Shown: positions 7,405 to 13,872 of the stretch, in pieces
Layout of the letters: each line of letters opens with the position of its first letter
Position numbering within the stretch: the first letter of the stretch is position 1
Source of the DNA: JBDNJM01 sp041687755
GTDB taxonomy: Bacteria > Planctomycetota > UBA1135 > GCA-002686595
DNA length: 29,120 nt
Assembly: GCA_041687755.1 (NCBI GenBank)
Contig: JBDNJM010000015.1
Span: 1-29,120 of the forward strand
Reading direction: 5' to 3'
Program-made: the position numbers and the translations under genes
Notes under the pieces: generated by a model
The model's input: the letters and a program-made list of their open reading frames with translations, nothing else
Databases searched by the model: none
What the model was told of the DNA's origin: nothing

Positions 7405-8742
7405 ATGACGACACGACGCAATTTCATTCTCTCCAGCATGACCGTTGGCGCCGCGGGGCTGCTGCGTGGCGGGGCCACGGCCCAGGAGCTCCGGCTCGCT
7501 GAACGGCGGGCGGACGACCGGGAGTCCGAGCGACGGGAGGGCGCCCTGGCGAACCGCACTCCGATTACGGTGCCCGGCGGAGGCAAGGTCCCTTCGCGCC
7601 TGGTGGACGGGGTCCGGGTCATGCACATCGAAGTCGCCGAGTTCGAGCACGCCTTCGCCCCCGGCCTCAAGGCCCTCTGTTGGGGCTACAACGGCCACGT
7701 GAACGGGCCCCTGATCGAGGCCGTGGAGGGCGAGCGCGTCAGGATCTACGTGACGAACAAGCTCACTGCCCCGACCACCATCCACTGGCACGGCTTCTTG
7801 CTCCCCAACGGCATGGACGGCGTCAGCGGACTCACCCAGGACCCCATCCCGCCAGGCGAGACCTGGGTCTACGAATTCGAGCTGGTGCAGCACGGGACCC
7901 ACATGTTCCACAGCCACCACGACACGATGACCCAGGAGGGCCTCGGCCTGACGGGTATGTTCGTCATCCACCCCGCCGACGACCCCCGGGAGCCGGTCGA
8001 GCGCGACTTCGCGCTGATGCTGCACGAATGGCGCATCGACGCGGGCGCCAGGCGGCCCAACCCGAACGAAATGAGCGACTTCAACGTGCTCACGATGAAC
8101 GGGCGCGTGTTCCCGCACCTCGAGCCGCTCGTCATGCGCACGGGGCAGCGGGTCCGCATGCGCATCGGCAACCTGAGCGCGATGGACCATCACCCGATCC
8201 ACCTCCACGGCGTCGAATTCTTCGAGACCGCCGTGGACGGCATCGTGGTCCCGGCCGAGCACCAGCGCAAGCGCGTGACCGTCCTGGTCGGGGTCGGTGA
8301 GACCCGCGACATCGAGTTCGTGCCTGAGTACCCCGGGGACTGGGCCCTCCACTGCCACATGACGCATCACGTCATGAATCAGATGGGTCACGCGTTTCCG
8401 AACATGATCGGCGTCGATACCGAGGGCTTCGACGGAAGGCTGCGCAGCCTCCTGCCGGGTTACATGACCATGGGAGCAACCGGGATGAAGGACATGACCG
8501 ACACGGGCATGGCGCTGCCCCCGAACTCGATCCCCATGCAGAAAGGGACGGGCCAGTTCGAGACAGGCATCGGCCTTGCCGGAATGGCCGGTCTCATGAA
8601 GGCTCGGGAGCACATCAGCGACGCCATGCTCGCGCGCAACGAAGACCCCGGCTGGTACGACCAGCCCCCGGGTTCAGGTGTTCGCCGGGCGAGTCGGGAA
8701 GAGCTAGAGCGCGACGGCGTCGACGTCAACGCCGGAAGTTGA
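7405..8742 (+). CDS. Tat-exported two-domain multicopper oxidase with Met-bearing tail
   Basis: A 445-residue copper oxidase. The N-terminus 'TTRRNFIL' followed by a hydrophobic stretch is a twin-arginine signal, so it folds with copper before export. Copper ligands appear in four blocks: HWHG (about residue 127), HSHH (about 169), HPIHLHG (about 262) and HCH-x3-H-x4-M, with Cys317, His322 and axial Met327. Only about 90 residues separate the second and third blocks, against about 300 in CueO. This is therefore a two-domain enzyme with its type 1 site in domain 2. The C-terminal 100 residues contain several Met residues and end near 'DPGWYDQPPG', a tail I associate with copper oxidases paired with TolC-like proteins. 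GGAGG lies just upstream of the ATG. The likely role is oxidising Cu(I) to less toxic Cu(II) in the periplasm. Confidence 0.92.
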   Translation: MTTRRNFILSSMTVGAAGLLRGGATAQELRLAERRADDRESERREGALANRTPITVPGGGKVPSRLVDGVRVMHIEVAEFEHAFAPGLKALCWGYNGHVNGPLIEAVEGERVRIYVTNKLTAPTTIHWHGFLLPNGMDGVSGLTQDPIPPGETWVYEFELVQHGTHMFHSHHDTMTQEGLGLTGMFVIHPADDPREPVERDFALMLHEWRIDAGARRPNPNEMSDFNVLTMNGRVFPHLEPLVMRTGQRVRMRIGNLSAMDHHPIHLHGVEFFETAVDGIVVPAEHQRKRVTVLVGVGETRDIEFVPEYPGDWALHCHMTHHVMNQMGHAFPNMIGVDTEGFDGRLRSLLPGYMTMGATGMKDMTDTGMALPPNSIPMQKGTGQFETGIGLAGMAGLMKAREHISDAMLARNEDPGWYDQPPGSGVRRASREELERDGVDVNAGS

Positions 8743-8781
8743 TCGGGGGAAACCGGGTCGGGCAAGCCTCGAGCCTCCTGG

Positions 8782-8809
8782 GCCGGCGGGCACGGGACAG
8801 CCGCCCGGC
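8782..8809 (+). terminator. Imperfect GC hairpin downstream of the multicopper oxidase
   Basis: GCCGGCGGGC and GCCGCCCGGC can pair with two central mismatches around an 8-nt loop, 40 bp after the oxidase stop. There is no T-run, so this is a weak terminator candidate. Confidence 0.3.
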
Positions 8810-8990
8810 AAGACTTCGCCGCACGCCGCTCCCGCTGCGGGCTCGAAGCGGACCCACGCCACCCGGGGAGCCGGGCCCCTAGGTCGGAAACCCGCCGAAA
8901 GCCCGGAGGCAGTGTCCTCGTTGGGGTCTTGCGGGTTGTCCGCGGGGCCCCCGGGGTGGGCGGACCGGGTTTCCGGTCTCCTGCCCCCCA

Positions 8991-9026
8991 GGTCACCGCT
9001 AGCCGATCCGCCCGGGTCACCGCTAG
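8991..9026 (+). repeat. Two 12-nt direct repeats upstream of the DUF547 gene
   Basis: GGTCACCGCTAG occurs at 8991-9002 and again at 9015-9026, 24 bp start to start. The second copy ends 24 bp before the DUF547 start codon. Its position suits an operator or activator site, but it could also be a small duplication. Confidence 0.6.
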
Positions 9027-9050
9027 ATGCGAGCGTCGTAGGCTGCCCAC

Positions 9051-10067
9051 ATGAGCACCTCCCTCGCTGCCTTTGCCTTGGTCCTGGGCTTGACCCCGGC
9101 CTGTGGCTCCGCTGCGCCCGTCGCGGACCTCACCGACCCCTCGAACGCCCCGACGAGCGTTGCAGTGCCCCTCCTCACGGAAGCTGGGGCTCCGATCCTC
9201 GGGATGGGCTCTGAGCAGGATTCAGGGTCGAGCTCGGTGAGCCCCACTGCCCCCGTGGTGAACGGGGACGAGGAGGCCGCGGCGCCGGACCCAGATGTCG
9301 GAGCCGGACCCCAAGAGCCCGCGCAGAAGACACCCGTCGTGCACACGGGGTTCGACCAGGCCCATGCGGCCTGGACCGAGATGCTCGGGGGGCACGTGCG
9401 CGGGGGACGTGTCGACTACGGCGGGTGGAAGAAGAACGCCGAACAACGCGCGGCCCTCACGGCCTACATCGGGACGCTCGTCGAGGTGACACCGGAGGAG
9501 CTGGCGAACTGGAGCGCGGAAGCCCGGCTCGCCTTCTGGGTCAACGTCTACAACGCCAGCGTCGTGAACCTGATCGTCGAGAACTACCCCCTGAAGAGCA
9601 TCGAAGACCTCACGACCAAGGAACTAAAGGTCTGGGACCGACCGGTCGTCGCCCTCGGAGCGCATCTCCCGAAGCGTCCGGACGGGCTCTCGCTGAACGA
9701 CGTCGAGCACGAGATCTTGCGCGAGCGGTTCGCGGACGCGCGCATTCACGCCGCACTCAACTGTGCCGCCGAGAGCTGCCCGCCGCTGCTGGACGAGGCG
9801 TTTCGCGCGGAGGACCTGGACGAGCAGCTTGAGGCTCGGATGCGAGCCTTCGTCAATGACTCCACTCGCAATGCGTTCAACGCGAAGAAGAAGCGGCTCG
9901 AGCTAAGCAGGTTGTTCGAGTGGTTCGCGGCCGACTTCGAACGAGACGCTAAGAGCGTGCCGGCCTACGTGCAGCGCTATGCGCCCGTCGAGTACGCAGG
10001 GTGGGCGGGCAAGCCCAAAAAGGTCGAGTATCTCGACTACTCCTGGAAGCTGAACGACGCCCGATAG
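9051..10067 (+). CDS. DUF547 family lipoprotein
   Basis: A 338-residue envelope protein. The signal peptide ends in a lipobox-like 'LTPAC' (Cys18). Residues about 19-95 form a disordered Pro/Ala/Glu-rich linker. The rest is a DUF547 domain: 'VDYGGW', 'LAFWVNVYNASVVNLIVENYPLKSI', 'LSLNDVEHEILRERFADARIHAALNCAAESCPPL' and a closing 'FEWFAADFERD'. DUF547 proteins have no settled biochemical role; the conserved Asn-Cys/Cys-Pro segment is their hallmark. The gene stands alone, preceded by a 12-nt direct repeat and followed by a perfect 10-bp hairpin shared with the convergent phoU. It adjoins the copper unit on the same strand, but 308 bp with a possible terminator separate them, so co-regulation is not implied. 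Confidence 0.85.
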   Translation: MSTSLAAFALVLGLTPACGSAAPVADLTDPSNAPTSVAVPLLTEAGAPILGMGSEQDSGSSSVSPTAPVVNGDEEAAAPDPDVGAGPQEPAQKTPVVHTGFDQAHAAWTEMLGGHVRGGRVDYGGWKKNAEQRAALTAYIGTLVEVTPEELANWSAEARLAFWVNVYNASVVNLIVENYPLKSIEDLTTKELKVWDRPVVALGAHLPKRPDGLSLNDVEHEILRERFADARIHAALNCAAESCPPLLDEAFRAEDLDEQLEARMRAFVNDSTRNAFNAKKKRLELSRLFEWFAADFERDAKSVPAYVQRYAPVEYAGWAGKPKKVEYLDYSWKLNDAR

Positions 10068-10090
10068 CGCGCGCACAGCCGCGCGCGTTC

Positions 10091-10114
10091 CGTGTCGCGC
10101 GCAGGCGCGACACG
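10091..10114. terminator. Perfect 10-bp hairpin between convergent DUF547 gene and phoU
   Basis: CGTGTCGCGC and GCGCGACACG pair perfectly around the 4-nt loop GCAG. It lies 23 bp after the DUF547 stop and 3 bp from the phoU stop, so it can serve as a bidirectional terminator. There is no T-run on either strand. Confidence 0.7.
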
Positions 10115-10117
10115 CCG

Positions 10118-10804
10118 CTACTCGCCCTGCTCGCCCGCGTAGCCCGAGTCTCCCAAGCCGTGCCGGATGATCTCGCCCTCGACCATGTAGACGACATCTT
10201 CCGCGATGTTCGTCGCGTGGTCGGCGATGCGCTCTAGAGCCTTCGAAACCGAGAACATCTGGAAGCCGATCTCGACCGACTGGTCGCCCTTTTGGGTGAC
10301 CTCGGCCACTTCGCGCGTGATGATCTTGTGGTAGTGGTCGATCTCGTTGTCGGCCGCGCACACGGCGCGAGCCGCATCGGCGTCGCCGGCGACGAAGGCG
10401 TCGAGCGACTCGCGCACCATTTGCATCGCCGCCTCCATCATTTCCTTCATGGCGAGCGGAACGTGCGCCCGGGGAACCGTGGTGAGAAAGGCGGCGCGCT
10501 TGGCGATGTTCACGGCGAGGTCGCCGATGCGCTCCAGATCGTTGTCGATCTTCAGGCAGGCCGTTGTGAAGCGCAGGTCGTTCGCGACCGGCTGGTGCAG
10601 TGCCAGAATCTTGAGGCACTCTTCCTCGAGCTCGACCTCCTTACGATCGATCTCATCGTCGCCCTTGATCACGTCGAGCGCGAGGTCCTGCTTGCGGTCG
10701 AGGAGGGCTGACACCGACTTGCGCACGGCCTCTTCGACCTGGGCGGCCAGGGAAAGAAGCTGCTTCTCGAGTCGTTCGAGGTCGGAGTGAAGGTGTTGAC
10801 TCAT
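10118..10804 (-). CDS. phoU: PhoU phosphate-signalling protein
   Basis: A 228-residue protein made of two homologous three-helix PhoU repeats. Both halves carry the metal-binding signature: 'DDEIDRKEVELEEECLKILALHQPVANDLRF' with 'LERIGDLAVNIAKRA', and 'DNEIDHYHKIITREV' with 'LERIADHATNIAEDVVYMVEG'. PhoU links the Pst transporter to the PhoR/PhoB system and restrains phosphate uptake when phosphate is plentiful. The ATG at 10804 (MSQHLHSDLERL) fits the family N-terminus; the longer reading adds a 60-residue Arg-rich piece without homology. It follows pstB on the same strand after an unusual 327-bp gap, so it may have its own promoter. It is the last gene of the pst cluster. Confidence 0.95.
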   Translation of the reverse strand: MSQHLHSDLERLEKQLLSLAAQVEEAVRKSVSALLDRKQDLALDVIKGDDEIDRKEVELEEECLKILALHQPVANDLRFTTACLKIDNDLERIGDLAVNIAKRAAFLTTVPRAHVPLAMKEMMEAAMQMVRESLDAFVAGDADAARAVCAADNEIDHYHKIITREVAEVTQKGDQSVEIGFQMFSVSKALERIADHATNIAEDVVYMVEGEIIRHGLGDSGYAGEQGE

Positions 10805-11131
10805 GGCGATCCGGAAGCGGTCGGCTCGATGGCAAAAAAGGGGGAGCCGAACTCTGAGGAGTCGGGGGAGGAACCCGGAAAGACGGGGCCGGCGCACGCG
10901 GTTCGGTCGATGGGCCGCAGTGGGTAGGGAGCAGACGACGGCGATAAGCGGCCGGAACGAAGGCGCCCGCGCGAATATGGGCAACCAGTCTAGGTGTTCA
11001 GCTCAGGAAGAGTGAACCATTCCGCTCGACGGAATCAGTGAACGGCCTGTGCTTGCTGGCGGCGTCGGCCGGTGAGCCCAAAAACACCGGTAGGCACTTC
11101 GTTCGGGCAGCGCGAGCTTGATGACGCGCTC
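10805..11131. other. Gap between pstB and phoU
   Basis: 327 bp with no supported gene. It contains two weak hairpins: ATTCCG/CGGAAT (11019-11035, 5-nt loop) and CCGGTG/CACCGG (11069-11090, 10-nt loop). Either might end or process the pstSCAB message, and the rest could hold a phoU promoter. I see no convincing -35/-10 pair. Confidence 0.5.
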
Positions 11132-12079
11132 TCAGCCGAAGCGACCCGTCACGTAGTCCTGGGTCTCCTTCAGGCGCGGGTGGATGAAGATCTCGCTGGT
11201 GGGTCCGTACTCCACAAGCCGGCCCAGGTACATGAACGCTGTGTAGTCGCTGGTGCGCGACGCCTGCTGCATGTTGTGGGTCACCATCAGGATCGAGTAC
11301 GCGCCCTTCAGCTCTTCGATCAGCTCCTCGATCTTGCCCGTGGCGATCGGGTCCAGAGCGGAGCAGGGCTCGTCCAGCAGCAGAACTTCGGGTTCGGCGG
11401 CGATCGCGCGCGCGATGCACAAGCGCTGCTGTTGGCCGCCCGAGAGGGCCAACGCGCTCTCGTCGAGGCGGTCCTTGACCTCTTCCCAGAGGCCGGCGCC
11501 CTTGAGCGAGCGTTCGCAGACCTCGTCGAGCACGTTGCGGCTGCGCTCGCCGTCGATCCGCAGGCTGTAGATGACGTTCTCGTAGATGCTCATCGGGAAC
11601 GGGTTCGGCTTTTGGAACACCATCCCGATCCGCTTGCGCAGCTCGATCACGTCAACCTGGCGGCCGTAGATCTCATCGCCGTTGAGCCGCATTACGCCTT
11701 CGCAGCGGGCCGAGTCCACGAGGTCGTTCATGCGGTTCACCGACCGCAGCAGCGTGGACTTGCCGCACCCGGAAGGGCCGATCAGAGCCGTGACCTTGCC
11801 GCGCGGGACGCGCATCGAGATGTCGTACAGCGCGCGCTTGTTGCCGTAGTGCAGGTCGAAGCCCTCGACCTCGACAACTGGCTCCTCCTTTAGGACCGCC
11901 GCGTGCACCTCGGTCGGGAACGGCTCGTCGCGCTGGATCGCGTTAAACACGCCGCCTTCGTCGACGTCGGACCTGCCGCCTTTGACCGAGAGGGGCAGGG
12001 GCGCCGCAGCCTCGTCGGAGCGGGCCTCAGGAGTCTCGGGGCGCTTGGTGGGTGCATCCATGGGAGTGTCGTCCATCAT
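11132..12079 (-). CDS. pstB: Phosphate ABC transporter ATP-binding protein PstB
   Basis: A 315-residue ABC ATPase that powers phosphate import. Visible motifs are Walker A GPSGCGKST (residues 101-109), the Q-loop in 'GMVFQKPNPFPMSIYENV' (a PstB hallmark), signature LSGGQQQRLCIARA, Walker B 'VLLLDEPCSALDP' and H-loop 'VTHNMQQA'. Typical PstB proteins start near residue 68 here. The first 65 or so residues are a Pro/Glu/Ala-rich extension of unknown use. The ATG at 12079 overlaps the pstA stop (ATGA), which supports it as the start. An ATG one codon later (12076) is equally possible. Starting further inside would lose the coupling. Confidence 0.95.
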   Translation of the reverse strand: MMDDTPMDAPTKRPETPEARSDEAAAPLPLSVKGGRSDVDEGGVFNAIQRDEPFPTEVHAAVLKEEPVVEVEGFDLHYGNKRALYDISMRVPRGKVTALIGPSGCGKSTLLRSVNRMNDLVDSARCEGVMRLNGDEIYGRQVDVIELRKRIGMVFQKPNPFPMSIYENVIYSLRIDGERSRNVLDEVCERSLKGAGLWEEVKDRLDESALALSGGQQQRLCIARAIAAEPEVLLLDEPCSALDPIATGKIEELIEELKGAYSILMVTHNMQQASRTSDYTAFMYLGRLVEYGPTSEIFIHPRLKETQDYVTGRFG

Positions 12080-13872
12080 CCGATCATGTAGCGGCGGCGC
12101 AACCGGGCGCGAACCCAGATGGCCAAGAGGTTGAGCGTTACGACGATCAAGATCAGCAGCAGGGTCGTGGTGAACACGAACGGGATCGCCGCCTCGGCGT
12201 CGGGGCTCTTGAAGCCCAGCTCGTAGATCTGATAACCGAGGTGCATGAAGCTGCGTTGGACGCCGAACTCCGGGAACTCGAGGGCGAGGGGCAGCTCGGG
12301 CGCGAGGGCGACGGCACCGACCAGCATCAGGGGTGCCACCTCGCCCGCGCCGCGGGCCACGGCCAGGATCATACCGGTCAGGATTCCCGGCAGGGCACGG
12401 GGCAGCACGATCCGGCGGATGGTCTGCCACTTCGTCGCGCCACACGCGTAGGAACCCTCGCGCATAGAGCCTGGGACGGCCGCCAGGGCCTCCTCGGTGG
12501 CCACGATGACCACGGGCAGGGTCAGCAGCGCCAGGGTCAAAGAGGCCCACAGGAGCCCGCCCTTGCCGAAGGTCGGATTGGGGAGGTGCTCGGCGTAGAA
12601 GCTGGAGTCCATCCAGGATCCGATTCCGTAGCAGAAGAAGCCCAGGCCGAAGACTCCGAACACGATCGAGGGCACGCCGGCGAGGTTGTTCACCGCGATG
12701 CGCACCGCGCTGACGAGCGCGCCCTGGCGGGCATACTCGCGCAGGTACAGGGCCGCGAGGACGCCGAAGGGCACCACCGCGATCGACATGATCAGGGTCA
12801 TGACGACCGTGCCGAAGATCGCCGGAAAGACGCCGCCCTCCTGGATGCCCTTACGCGGGTTTTCGGTCAGGAACTCCGACCACCGGCTGGCGTAGACGCC
12901 GGTCTTACCGACGACGCCGAGGCGGTTGACGGGCACGGCGCGAACCGCATCCCACACCGGGACGAGCTCCTCTTCGCCCAGCTCGTTGGTCAGCCGCAGC
13001 GTGAAGCGCTTGGCCTCGGCGCGGATCGCGCCCGACTCCACCTGCAGCTCGGCGATGGCGACCTGCCCGCGCTCTTGGGCGGCGACGTGCTCGACGCGGG
13101 CTGCGACCACCTCGGGAGCATCGATTCCGTGCTCGATCTCGGCCCGGCGCACCCCGAGCCGCGCGTCCTCGATGCCGTCGCGAATCGCGCCGACGCGCTC
13201 GCGCTCGAGGCGCTTGCTGCGCCCCCGCAGGGTCAGCATCTGGTCGTGGGCCTCCTTGAACTGCTTCCAGGCCGCGTCCGGCGCCTCGGCCACCAGCTCT
13301 CCGTCGCGCAAGATCCCGGTCAGCTCGCCGTAGTAGCGCCCGTCCGCGTAGCGCTCGATGACGACGGCCCATTCGGGCCGCTCCGCGAACCCCTCCAGAC
13401 CCTTCAGCACGACCGTCTCCGAACTGCTCAGCTCGAAGTCGCTGACCCAGGTGTTCTCTTCCTCGTCCCGAATCCGCGGGTTCACGTGCCGCACGAGGTA
13501 GCGCTTCGACAGGCCGCCCTGCTCCTCGAGCGCGGACGCCACGGCCTCCGCGCGCTCCGGGCCCAAGCGCTCCAGGTCTTCCGGACCGGGAACGTACTCG
13601 TCGGTGCGCACGATCTGCCCGAGAAACGAGCGCCCGTCCGCGAGCTCTACCCGCACAACGTCCGTCGGCCAGAACGTGCGCGCACCGCGGAACAACACGA
13701 GCGTCAGCAGCCCGACAACCATCATCAGGCCGAGGCACAGGGCCCCGCCGGTGATCCAAACGTAGGCCTCGCCGTGGTTCGAGAGCAGCGTGAGCCGCTT
13801 GCGACGCGTGCGTTTGACTTGGGGTTCGGCGGCGGGCTTGGGCGCCGGCGGCTCTAGGGTGATGCGACTCAC
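12076..13872 (-). CDS. pstA: Phosphate ABC transporter permease PstA with large extracytoplasmic insert
   Basis: A 598-residue permease, about twice the usual PstA length. A basic cytoplasmic N-terminus is followed by TM1 (about 36-61). Then comes a roughly 280-residue hydrophilic segment, including a charged helical, probably coiled-coil stretch (about 205-290, rich in Glu/Arg/Ala). The conserved permease core starts at about 344 ('GGVFPAIFGTVVMTLIMSIAVVPFGVLAALYLREYA'). The ABC-contact EAA-type loop is 'EGSYACGATKWQTIRRIVLPRALPGILTGMILAVARGAGEVAPLMLVG'. It forms the membrane channel with PstC. The GTG start overlaps the pstC stop (GTGA), and its own stop overlaps the pstB start, so pstC-pstA-pstB are translationally coupled. 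The insert sits between TM1 and TM2 and should face the periplasm. Confidence 0.93.
   Translation of the reverse strand: MSRITLEPPAPKPAAEPQVKRTRRKRLTLLSNHGEAYVWITGGALCLGLMMVVGLLTLVLFRGARTFWPTDVVRVELADGRSFLGQIVRTDEYVPGPEDLERLGPERAEAVASALEEQGGLSKRYLVRHVNPRIRDEEENTWVSDFELSSSETVVLKGLEGFAERPEWAVVIERYADGRYYGELTGILRDGELVAEAPDAAWKQFKEAHDQMLTLRGRSKRLERERVGAIRDGIEDARLGVRRAEIEHGIDAPEVVAARVEHVAAQERGQVAIAELQVESGAIRAEAKRFTLRLTNELGEEELVPVWDAVRAVPVNRLGVVGKTGVYASRWSEFLTENPRKGIQEGGVFPAIFGTVVMTLIMSIAVVPFGVLAALYLREYARQGALVSAVRIAVNNLAGVPSIVFGVFGLGFFCYGIGSWMDSSFYAEHLPNPTFGKGGLLWASLTLALLTLPVVIVATEEALAAVPGSMREGSYACGATKWQTIRRIVLPRALPGILTGMILAVARGAGEVAPLMLVGAVALAPELPLALEFPEFGVQRSFMHLGYQIYELGFKSPDAEAAIPFVFTTTLLLILIVVTLNLLAIWVRARLRRRYMIG

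Larger units (their letters stand above)
8743..9050. other. Intergenic region after the copper unit
   Basis: 308 bp, very GC-rich, with no supported gene. It holds an imperfect hairpin near its left end (8782-8809) and a pair of 12-nt direct repeats near its right end (8991-9026). Nothing else stands out. Confidence 0.6.

Noticed and set aside
5727..8613. Long leftward frames antisense to the channel and oxidase genes
   Set aside because: They mirror the strong codon bias of the rightward genes, which have clear family motifs.
12080..12550. N-terminal extension of PstB to 472 residues
   Set aside because: It lies within pstA in another frame and is Arg/Pro noise; the ATGA-coupled start is preferred.
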